From Bacteroidales bacterium (GTDB taxonomy: Bacteria > Bacteroidota > Bacteroidia > Bacteroidales > Bacteroidaceae): a stretch of 13,363 bases of DNA. Numbering within the stretch: the first letter of the stretch is position 1; each line of letters starts with the position of its first letter. This document shows, in pieces, positions 8,177 to 13,363 of this stretch. The position numbers and the translations under genes were made by a program. The DNA lies in contig SFJN01000055.1 in the NCBI GenBank assembly GCA_004555055.1, positions 1 through 13,363 of the forward strand, read 5' to 3'. A model generated the notes under the pieces. That model was not told where the DNA came from and searched no databases. It was given only the letters and a program-made list of their open reading frames with translations.

Positions 8177-8737
8177 TCAGATTTCCAATTCTGCATTTCT
8201 GTCTTTCACCCAAAGTTGTGAGAGAATGGCAAGGAAATCTGCCGTTTCGCGTGCAGCGCGTGCCGTTTCGTCGCTGATGGGCTTTTGCTGCATGCGGAGC
8301 ATCATTACACCATAGAGGAGTTCGAAAAGGGGACGCAGTTCGCTGTTCAGGTCGTTCTCTCCCTCGTGTTTCCCTGCATGTTTGGCGCGTAGTTCCACAA
8401 TATATGGCAACACCTGTTCGTAGTGTGCGCGGTAGGCGTGGAACTGCGGTGCTGCCAGCAGCCGGCGGTGCAGGTCGGAAAGGCCGTCAAGCACCGTTTC
8501 GTTCACCTGCAGGTGTCCGCCCTCCATCCTGCCTTCGCTGTGCATCATGTTGCAGATGTCGGCATACCATTGGCGCATGGCTGCCGTCTCGTTTTCATCG
8601 ACCTTGAAGCGTGAGAGGTATTCCTGGCATATGCGGTCAATGTCTGCACCATAGAGTCGTACGATGTCTTCCACCTGCCACATATAGAGCAGATATTCGG
8701 CGCGGTTTTCCGTGCGCAGTCGCTGGGCAATGATCAT
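8177..8737 (-). CDS. DUF4924 family protein of unknown function
   Basis: A 186-residue soluble protein without a signal peptide or membrane segment. The start MIIAQRLRTENRAEYLLYMWQ, with the conserved AEYLLYMWQVED segment, marks the Bacteroidota DUF4924 family; its function is unknown to me. The rest is predicted mostly helical, with charged helices around 85-185. The length is normal for the family and the start is fixed by the conserved N-terminus. No Shine-Dalgarno is seen; the ATG sits inside a perfect 12-bp palindrome (CAATGATCATTG, 8728-8739), and an inverted repeat of a putative mobile element begins one base upstream. It is 241 bp from the LysE gene and 139 bp ahead of the T9SS gene start, so operon membership is unclear. 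Confidence 0.85.
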   Translation of the reverse strand: MIIAQRLRTENRAEYLLYMWQVEDIVRLYGADIDRICQEYLSRFKVDENETAAMRQWYADICNMMHSEGRMEGGHLQVNETVLDGLSDLHRRLLAAPQFHAYRAHYEQVLPYIVELRAKHAGKHEGENDLNSELRPLFELLYGVMMLRMQQKPISDETARAARETADFLAILSQLWVKDRNAELEI

Positions 8738-8738
8738 T

Positions 8739-8925
8739 GGGTTGTTCTAAAAATTAGTTTATTATTCAATTAGGAAGTGTTCTTATGCTTGGCCGGTTTT
8801 TGGTTCTCGCTTGTATCTTTCTCTCCTTTAAACACTTACATAGCCCGCTATGTGCGTGTTCGCAGGACAGAAATCTACTGCGCGATAGCTCAAAAACTGT
8901 CTCAAGCTAATTTATAGAACATCCC
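8739..8925. mobile_element. Putative non-autonomous mobile element (MITE-like), 187 bp
   Basis: The ends form an imperfect 23-bp inverted repeat: the left end (8739-8761) begins GGGTTGTTCTAAAAATTAG, and the right end (8903-8925), read on the minus strand, begins GGGATGTTCTATAAATTAG, with 19 of 23 positions matching. There is no coding capacity. The right half (8829-8925) is the direct repeat also found at 1-97. The 97-bp repeat, the inverted repeats and the lack of genes suggest a small element moved by a transposase elsewhere in the genome. No target duplication is clear: CAT occurs on both flanks (8735-8737 and 8926-8928) but is offset by one base on the left. An alternative is a conserved regulatory or RNA repeat that is not mobile. 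Confidence 0.5.
8829..8925. repeat. Direct repeat, copy B
   Basis: This is the second copy of the 97-bp repeat at 1-97, same orientation, about 94% identical. The hairpin arms are kept: CATAG (8839-8843) with CTATG (8848-8852), and AACAC (8831-8835) with GTGTT (8856-8860). A second conserved pairing is GACAG (8866-8870) with CTGTC (8898-8902). It starts about 54 bp past the LysE gene stop at 8979, so both copies lie just downstream of a minus-strand gene in the same orientation to transcription. Confidence 0.85.
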
Positions 8926-8978
8926 CATAGGGAAATAGGATAGCGGAACAAAAGTGTGGGAAGTGGTCCGTCAGGGTT

Positions 8979-9686
8979 TTAGAGATAGAATTTGAACGAA
9001 ATCTTGAAGATGGTCGTAAAGGCGTAGATGATGCTGATGGCAATGACAATGCTGCCGATGACACGGTTCATGATGACGATGCCGTCGGTTCCTACGCTGT
9101 GTTTCATCCGTGTAAGTCCATATGTTAGTCCTAACCACCAAAGCATTGCCCCGGCAAAAATGCTCATGAAACCAAATACAAGTCCGAAGAAGTTGGTGGG
9201 GACTACGAAGGTGAGCTGTGCAAAGAGGGCAATGAAAAGGAAGATGATGAGGGGGTTGGCAAAAGTGACGAAGAAGGCCGAGATGTAGTTGTGGAGCAGG
9301 GTGCCCTTCTGTCCCGAAGGTTTGTGCATGCTCTTTGTGGGGTCGGAGCGGAAGGTGATGATGCCGAAGATGAGCAGGAGTGCGCTTCCGATGACCTTCA
9401 GCCAGAAAATGTTTTCGGGATGGTCGATAAAGTCCATGACGAACGACATGCCGAAGCCTGTAACGGCTGCATAGAGCAGGTCGCTTGTAGCTGCACCGGC
9501 ACCGGTGACCAGTCCGTAGTCGCGCCCTTTGTTGATGGTGCGCTGCAGGCAGAGAATGCCTGTGGGGCCCATGGGGGCGGAGACGATGATGCCGATAATC
9601 AGGCCTTTGAGCACTAACTGGAAGGTGCTTTGGAATTCTGCCCAGATGTTGATGAGTTGGGGCTCTATTATATGGAGTGGGTCCAT
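8979..9686 (-). CDS. LysE/RhtB-family membrane exporter
   Basis: A 235-residue integral membrane protein with about six hydrophobic segments. The first (about 25-50) contains SAPMGPTGILCLQRTINKGR, matching the LysE-family signature with its Pro-Gly-Pro-like turn and the following QRTLxxGR motif. A polar loop (about 113-128, SDPTKSMHKPSGQKG) separates two three-helix halves, and the length is typical. LysE-family proteins export amino acids or related metabolites across the inner membrane; the substrate here is unknown. The start at 9686 is supported by an AAAGGA Shine-Dalgarno-like sequence (9696-9701) 9 nt upstream. It stands alone, with a long gene-free stretch before it and the repeat element after it. 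Confidence 0.85.
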   Translation of the reverse strand: MDPLHIIEPQLINIWAEFQSTFQLVLKGLIIGIIVSAPMGPTGILCLQRTINKGRDYGLVTGAGAATSDLLYAAVTGFGMSFVMDFIDHPENIFWLKVIGSALLLIFGIITFRSDPTKSMHKPSGQKGTLLHNYISAFFVTFANPLIIFLFIALFAQLTFVVPTNFFGLVFGFMSIFAGAMLWWLGLTYGLTRMKHSVGTDGIVIMNRVIGSIVIAISIIYAFTTIFKISFKFYL

Positions 9687-9869
9687 GGATATTTTTCCTT
9701 TGGGGTGTGCGTTTCCCGATTTGGTCCCTTATTCTTCCCGGGGACGTCTTAGGGGGAGGAGCGTGTGTATGGGGGTGCACTCTGCAGTGCTGGGGGATAC
9801 ATCTTATATTATAATATATGTATATGTGTGTATCCTTATCACCGCAAATTTCGTAAAAAAAAGTATAAC

Positions 9870-9893
9870 AAGGGCGGTTTATGGCCCTTTTTT
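9870..9893. terminator. Short hairpin with T-tracts, possibly bidirectional
   Basis: AAGGGC (9870-9875) pairs with GCCCTT (9884-9889), and on the plus strand the stem runs directly into six Ts (9888-9893). On the minus strand the stem is followed after 7 nt by eight Ts (from the A-run at 9855-9862). The plus-strand version is the better intrinsic terminator, although no plus-strand gene is recognised. On the minus strand it could end read-through from era before the LysE gene. Confidence 0.5.
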
Positions 9894-9984
9894 CTACCAA
9901 AACGGCAGTCTAATGGTGCAAATGTCTTTTACGCTCTTCAGTTTTGTTGTGTTTTTTGGCGTAAAAGCTGCCAATACAGGCATA

Positions 9985-10078
9985 ATAAAAGCAGGTTCCG
10001 GCGATGGCTTTCGTCGTAGGAACGGACTGCGTGAGTGCTGTTCCCTGACGGCATCCATTGGCGGAACCTGCCTGGCAC
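9985..10078 (-). ncRNA. Candidate structured RNA or elaborate 3' hairpin downstream of era
   Basis: GCAGGTTCCG (9991-10000) and CGGAACCTGC (10062-10071) form a perfect 10-bp outer stem. Inside it ATGG/CCAT pair after a 3x3 internal loop, then CGTC pairs with GACG, then GGAAC with GTTCC, closing a 16-nt loop. On the minus strand the outer stem is followed by TTTTATTATG. It begins about 50 nt past the era stop codon. I compared it by eye with the SRP RNA core and found no real match, and I recognise no Rfam family. It may be an elongated terminator of the fabH-era transcript or a separate small RNA. The pairing is seen; a function is not shown. Confidence 0.4.
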
Positions 10079-10120
10079 TAACTGTTGTGCTGTATGGTAT
10101 TTCGGTCTTTTGTCCTCTTT

Positions 10121-11026
10121 TCAGTCGAGTTTGTAGCCGTAGGTTTCGAGGCGTTTCTCGTTCTGTCGCCAGTCCTTGTCTACTTTTACGAAGACCTCGA
10201 GATAGATGCTTTTTCCAAAGAACTTTTCGAGGGTCTTTCGGGCCTCGGTCGACACCTTCTTAAGGGCGGCACCTCCATGTCCGATGATGATGCCCTTCTG
10301 GCTTTCGCGTTCCACGAAGATGACGGCACGGATATGGATGGCATGTTCCCCCTCCTTGAAGCTTTCGACCATCACTTCGGTGGCATAGGGCACCTCCTTG
10401 TCATAGTAGAGTAGGATTTTTTCGCGGATGATTTCAGTGACGAAGAACCGCGCAGGCTTGTCGGTCCACTGGTCCTTGTCGAAGTATGGTGGAGAATCGG
10501 GAAGGAGTTCCTTGATGCGGCGTAGCACATGGTCCACCCCAAAACGGGCTTTTGCCGAGATGGGAAAGATTTCGGCAAGGGGTAGCACCTCCTGCCATCT
10601 GGCCACCAGTTCCTCGAGTTCCTTGGGGTTGCTCAAGTCAATCTTGTTGATGAGCAGCAGCACGGGAATTTTTTTCCCGTCGATACCCCTGGCCGACAGT
10701 TGCTGCACCTTGGTGAGGAATTCCGCATTCTTGTCGGGTTTCTCCACGTTGTCGGTGACATAAAGCAGCACGTCGGCATCCTGGAGTGCACCTTCTGAAA
10801 AGGCGAGCATCGACTCCTGCAGCTTGTAGTTCGGCTTGAGCACTCCTGGTGTGTCGCTGAATACAATCTGGGCGTCCGGTTCGTTGATGATGCCCATGAT
10901 GCGGTGACGCGTGGTCTGGGCCTTGAAAGTGGCAATGCTGATGCGTTCGCCCATGAGGAGGTTCATGAGTGTGGACTTCCCGACATTGGGATTTCCGACG
11001 ATGTTGACGAATCCTGCTTTGTGCAT
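10121..11026 (-). CDS. era: GTPase Era
   Basis: A 301-residue GTPase that binds the 3' end of 16S rRNA and helps 30S subunit maturation. The GTP-binding motifs are complete: G1 GNPNVGKS (11-18), G2 threonines 38-39 in KAQTTRHR, G3 DTPG (58-61), G4 NKID (127-130) and G5 SAK (157-159). A C-terminal KH RNA-binding domain (about 195-285) carries IFVERESQKG and the GHGG loop (249-252). I start at MHKAGFVNIVG; the upstream His/Pro-rich in-frame extension of 37 codons does not look like protein. It is 92 bp downstream of fabH, in a C/A-rich, poorly structured spacer, so it is probably cotranscribed with fabH. The length and domain order are those of normal Era. Confidence 0.97.
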   Translation of the reverse strand: MHKAGFVNIVGNPNVGKSTLMNLLMGERISIATFKAQTTRHRIMGIINEPDAQIVFSDTPGVLKPNYKLQESMLAFSEGALQDADVLLYVTDNVEKPDKNAEFLTKVQQLSARGIDGKKIPVLLLINKIDLSNPKELEELVARWQEVLPLAEIFPISAKARFGVDHVLRRIKELLPDSPPYFDKDQWTDKPARFFVTEIIREKILLYYDKEVPYATEVMVESFKEGEHAIHIRAVIFVERESQKGIIIGHGGAALKKVSTEARKTLEKFFGKSIYLEVFVKVDKDWRQNEKRLETYGYKLD

Positions 11027-11118
11027 GTTTGGAATGGGGTGACGGTGAGGGTGTGGATGTGTATGGGTGTAGAAAGTGCGTGGTGTGTGAGGACACCGAA
11101 GTCTTGCAATACGAAGTC

Positions 11119-12114
11119 TTATTCGCCGTATGCCCACTTCATGTATGCAGCACCCCAGGTGAATCCTGCTCCGAAGGCGGTGAGCACGATGTTGTCGCCC
11201 TTATGGAGTTGCTTTTCGTAGTCCATCAGACAGAGGGGCATGCATGCTGCCGAGGTGTTGCCGTAACGTCCGATGTTGACCATAACGCGCTCCATGGGAA
11301 TCTCCAGACGGTTGACTACGGCCTCGATGATGCGCAGGTTGGCCTGGTGGGGAAGCACCCAGTTGATGTCTTCGCCCTGGAGTCCGTTGCGTTCGGCAAT
11401 CTTCACGGTGACGTCGCTCATGTTCGTCACGGCATGCTTGTAGACGGCACGACCTTCCTGGTGGATATACTGCATCTTGTTGTCGAGGGTGAAGTGCGTT
11501 GTGGGCACTGCCGAACCACCGGCCATAAGATGGAGGTAGGGGAATCCAAGACCGTCGGAGCGGAGGAGTGAGTCTTTCCAGCCGAGGTCTTCGGTGGTTC
11601 CTTCCACAAGTACGGCTCCGGCACCGTCGCCGAAGATGGGGCATGTGGCACGGTCGGTGTAGTCGACGATGGACGACATCTTGTCGGCACCGCAGACAAC
11701 GATTTTCTTGTAGCGTCCGCTTTCAATCATAGTTGCCGCGGTGTCCATGGCATAGAGGAATCCGCAGCATGCTGCGGCCATATCGATGCAGTGGGCGTTG
11801 TGCATGCCGCATTTGCCCACAACGATGCTTGATACGGTGGGGAATTTGTAGTCGGGGGTAGTGGTGGCTACGATGACGCAGTCAATCTCGTCGGGCGAGG
11901 TGTTGGTCTTTGTCAGCAGGTTCTTGACCGCTTTGCGTGCCATATAACTGGTACCGAGGCCCTCCTGGTTCAGGAGACGGCGTTCCTTGATGCCGATGCG
12001 CGTCATAATCCATTCGTCGGTGGTATCGACCATGTGTGCCAGTTCTTCGTTGGTGAGCACATATTCGGGAAGATAGCCTCCGACGCCGGTGATGATAGCG
12101 TGAATTTTATCCAT
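11119..12114 (-). CDS. fabH: Beta-ketoacyl-ACP synthase III (FabH)
   Basis: A 331-residue cytosolic enzyme that condenses an acyl-CoA primer with malonyl-ACP to start type II fatty acid synthesis. The catalytic triad is present: Cys116 in AAACCGF, His256 in LPHQANLRI and Asn286 in GRYGNTSAA. The alanine after the catalytic cysteine in E. coli is here a second cysteine, Cys117. The C-terminus has the thiolase-fold AFGAGFTWGAAYMKW segment. The start MDKIHAIITGVGGYLP fits the family. The gene follows rpmF after a terminator-like hairpin and precedes era by 92 bp; a plsX gene, often found in this cluster in other bacteria, is absent here. Confidence 0.97.
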   Translation of the reverse strand: MDKIHAIITGVGGYLPEYVLTNEELAHMVDTTDEWIMTRIGIKERRLLNQEGLGTSYMARKAVKNLLTKTNTSPDEIDCVIVATTTPDYKFPTVSSIVVGKCGMHNAHCIDMAAACCGFLYAMDTAATMIESGRYKKIVVCGADKMSSIVDYTDRATCPIFGDGAGAVLVEGTTEDLGWKDSLLRSDGLGFPYLHLMAGGSAVPTTHFTLDNKMQYIHQEGRAVYKHAVTNMSDVTVKIAERNGLQGEDINWVLPHQANLRIIEAVVNRLEIPMERVMVNIGRYGNTSAACMPLCLMDYEKQLHKGDNIVLTAFGAGFTWGAAYMKWAYGE

Positions 12115-12227
12115 TGTCTGATGCTTTGGGAAGAAGGGTGGGGAAGAGGATGGGTGGGGCCGTTCTGGAATTTCATGGACAAGGGAAATTCAGAATGGCA
12201 AAGTCCTTCCGGTAAAATACGAAAAAG

Positions 12228-12274
12228 CGGTTTTGCAGCCTTCTGTTTGTTTTGTACATGGGGCTGCAAAACCG
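12228..12274 (-). terminator. Intrinsic terminator or attenuator between rpmF and fabH
   Basis: CGGTTTTGCAGCC (12228-12240) and GGCTGCAAAACCG (12262-12274) form a perfect 13-bp stem with a 21-nt loop. On the minus strand the stem is followed by CTTTTTCGTATTTT. It lies about 92 nt past the rpmF stop and 114 nt before the fabH start. It should end or reduce transcription from the DUF177-rpmF side, implying fabH-era have their own promoter or receive only partial read-through. Confidence 0.85.
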
Positions 12275-12365
12275 TATAGGTGTTATCTTGGCTTTATGCT
12301 TGAACTGTGTAGCATTTGCCGTTATTTGCTGCTTAGTCGAAGTCTGATATCGCTGCGTCTATGGT

Positions 12366-12551
12366 TTATTCAGCCACTTCCTTTTCGATAGCCAGCTTAC
12401 CGCGGTAGTAGCCGCAGGTGGGGCATACGGTGTGGAAGATGTGCCATGCACCGCAGTTGGGGCATACAGCGAGTGTGGGGGCTACTGCCTTGTCATGGGT
12501 GCGACGCTTGAGGGTACGGGTCTTGGATTGTCTTCTTTTAGGATGTGCCAT
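12366..12551 (-). CDS. rpmF: 50S ribosomal protein L32
   Basis: A 61-residue protein of the large ribosomal subunit. It starts MAHPKRRQSKTRTLKRRTHDK, the basic rRNA-binding N-terminus of L32, and has a full zinc ribbon, Cys30-x2-Cys33 and Cys43-x2-Cys46. It is therefore the zinc-binding form and not a zinc-independent paralogue. It lies 229 bp downstream of the DUF177 gene. The leader has ten As in a row on the minus strand (12565-12574) shortly before the ATG; an A-rich start context is typical of Bacteroidota, which often lack a Shine-Dalgarno. Confidence 0.97.
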   Translation of the reverse strand: MAHPKRRQSKTRTLKRRTHDKAVAPTLAVCPNCGAWHIFHTVCPTCGYYRGKLAIEKEVAE

Positions 12552-12713
12552 GGTAGTTTTATCGTTTTTTTTTTGTTATAATATTTATATGTATGTCGGT
12601 GAACCGGAACGTTGGAAATGCTGGACGAAACTTTAGGCGGTGCCTTTTTTGCCCCTCGGGAATCTTGTGGGGAACTCTTTGCCATGGCTTCGTCCGGCTT
12701 CCTGTCCATCTGA

Positions 12714-12750
12714 GCTGCTGCCTGCCTTATGGTGGTGGCAGTGTTGCAGC
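12714..12750 (-). other. Hairpin between the DUF177 gene and rpmF
   Basis: GCTGC (12714-12718) pairs with GCAGC (12746-12750), and inside it CTGCC pairs with GGCAG around a 10-nt loop. It lies about 30 nt past the DUF177 stop. No U-tract follows, so it is more likely a processing or stability element in a DUF177-rpmF transcript than a terminator. The function is unknown. Confidence 0.4.
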
Positions 12751-12780
12751 ATGGTGGTTATGGGTGTGGACGTTTCGGTG

Positions 12781-13254
12781 TCAGAACTCGTCGTCACTTT
12801 CGGAATCCTCTTCTATGGAGAAGCGGCTGAGCATATCGGGATTGCATTGCCCGTCGGCGTGTACGCGCTGCAGGGGCAGATTGACATCAATGATTTCATA
12901 GATGTCCCATGCCATATTGTATGTCAGCTGAGAAGAGGGAATGACTACGGTTTCACCATTGTCTTCGATTTCGTCATCGTTGCAGACCTTCACCGTCTCG
13001 CTGCATTCCACTGGAAGGGTAACCTCTTCAAGGCAACGGTCGCACTGAACGCGGACAAAGCCCTTGATTTGGTACACAAAGCGGAAAGCGCTGCCTGCCG
13101 CCGTGCGGATGGAGACGTTCACTTCGACATCGCCTCCAACAATCTCCTCTTGGTCAAGTTCCTTGAAAAAATCATCGGAAAGCTGCAGCGAAAGGTTCTT
13201 TGCGTCCCTTTCCACCTCGCGAAGTGCTACAGTCAGTTGGTCTTTTAGTGTCAT
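12781..13254 (-). CDS. DUF177 (YceD-like) protein
   Basis: A 157-residue cytosolic protein of the DUF177/YceD family, almost always encoded next to rpmF; YceD relatives are linked to 23S rRNA accumulation. The family core is VQCDRCLEEVTLPVEC (about 69-84) with the Cys-x2-Cys pair, followed by a later IYEIIDVNLPLQRVHADGQCNPDM segment and an acidic tail ending EEDSESDDEF. The Met at 13254 is the only candidate start before an in-frame stop 10 codons upstream. The N-terminus is therefore a little shorter than in some Bacteroides homologues, which carry about ten more residues. It heads the cluster, with a promoter directly upstream. Confidence 0.88.
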   Translation of the reverse strand: MTLKDQLTVALREVERDAKNLSLQLSDDFFKELDQEEIVGGDVEVNVSIRTAAGSAFRFVYQIKGFVRVQCDRCLEEVTLPVECSETVKVCNDDEIEDNGETVVIPSSQLTYNMAWDIYEIIDVNLPLQRVHADGQCNPDMLSRFSIEEDSESDDEF

Positions 13255-13262
13255 ATCGGGCG

Positions 13263-13293
13263 CAAAATTACTTATTCTTTGTCAATGTTGCAA
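13263..13293 (-). promoter_or_regulatory. Bacteroidota-type promoter of the DUF177-rpmF transcript
   Basis: The minus strand has TAATTTTG (13270-13263), an exact TAnnTTTG -7 box, with TTGC (13293-13290) 19 bp upstream as the -33 element. The -7 box ends 8 nt before the ATG at 13254, so the transcript should have a leader of only a few nucleotides. Box match and spacing are directly visible; activity is inferred. Confidence 0.7.
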
Positions 13294-13363
13294 GTTTTGT
13301 GCGTTAAATATAGGGATGTGTAGGGGTCGGTGACTGCAGTTTTGTAAGACGTGGGGGGCAGTT

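Larger units (their letters stand above)
9687..10120. other. 434-bp gene-free region between era and the LysE gene, rich in inverted repeats
   Basis: No plausible gene is visible. In the direction of transcription it contains a long branched hairpin (9991-10071), an 8-bp hairpin (TTTTACGC 9927-9934 with GCGTAAAA 9959-9966), a short GC hairpin with T-tracts (9870-9889), and an AT-rich palindromic patch (about 9797-9833). The last has TATATTATAATATA at 9805-9818 enclosed by GGATACA/TGTATCC. A 5-bp hairpin (GCACT/AGTGC) follows nearer the LysE gene. The LysE promoter must lie here, but I see no convincing TAnnTTTG box. Confidence 0.6.

Noticed and set aside
8735..8928. CAT target-site duplication around the putative element
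   Set aside because: The left CAT is separated from the inverted repeat by one extra base, the sequence is only 3 bp long, and the left copy is the start codon, so it is not convincing.
9985..10078. SRP (4.5S) RNA
   Set aside because: A GTCAGG...GGAA...CAGC-like order of bases appears on the minus strand, but it does not fold into the conserved symmetric loop and GGAA tetraloop helix of SRP RNA.
11027..11137. 37-codon N-terminal extension of Era
   Set aside because: It is a His/Pro/Arg-rich translation of a C/A-rich spacer; Era homologues start at the MHKAGFVNIVG region, and the extension would overlap the end of fabH.
12635..12656. Plus-strand terminator AGGC-GGT-GCCT followed by six Ts
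   Set aside because: The stem is only 4 bp and no plus-strand gene precedes it.

Overview
The window looks like chromosomal DNA of a Bacteroidales bacterium, most likely Prevotellaceae or a close relative. This rests on protein families and signals, not on a database match: a DUF4924 protein, a TonB-dependent receptor with a carboxypeptidase-like N-terminal domain, a large exported protein with a type IX secretion (T9SS) sorting tail, the order DUF177-rpmF-fabH-era, and -7 promoter boxes of the TAnnTTTG type. All nine recognised genes lie on the minus strand, so transcription runs from high to low coordinates. I found no rRNA, tRNA, CRISPR array, transposase, integrase or prophage gene.

Right part (about 10.1-13.3 kb) is housekeeping. 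A DUF177/YceD-like gene and rpmF (ribosomal protein L32) are followed by a perfect 13-bp hairpin with a U-tract that looks like an intrinsic terminator. After it come fabH (initiation of fatty acid synthesis) and era (ribosome assembly GTPase). The block thus joins ribosome biogenesis and lipid synthesis, as in many bacteria. It is followed by a 434-bp gene-free stretch (9687-10120) that is rich in inverted repeats and may encode a structured RNA, then a LysE-family membrane exporter.

Middle (8.0-9.0 kb): the 241-bp gap between the LysE gene and the DUF4924 gene holds a putative mobile-element remnant, 8739-8925. It has imperfect 23-bp terminal inverted repeats, and its left end is one base from the DUF4924 start codon. 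About 97 bp of its right part is repeated in the same orientation at the left edge of the window (1-97) with about 94% identity. The two copies bracket the accessory region between them.

Left part (0.2-8.0 kb) is accessory, cell-surface biology. A 1168-residue modular T9SS cargo protein has two exact 17-bp tandem repeats with palindromic cores in its leader and a strong intrinsic terminator behind it. Next is a 940-residue TonB-dependent receptor followed after 26 bp by an exported purple-acid-phosphatase-like metallophosphoesterase. This pair is probably an operon that releases phosphate or a dephosphorylated product in the periplasm or at the surface and imports a related ligand; the substrate is not visible from sequence.

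The best candidates for something undescribed are the repeat element, the structured region downstream of era, and the tandem palindromes upstream of the T9SS gene. No new multi-gene system is evident.
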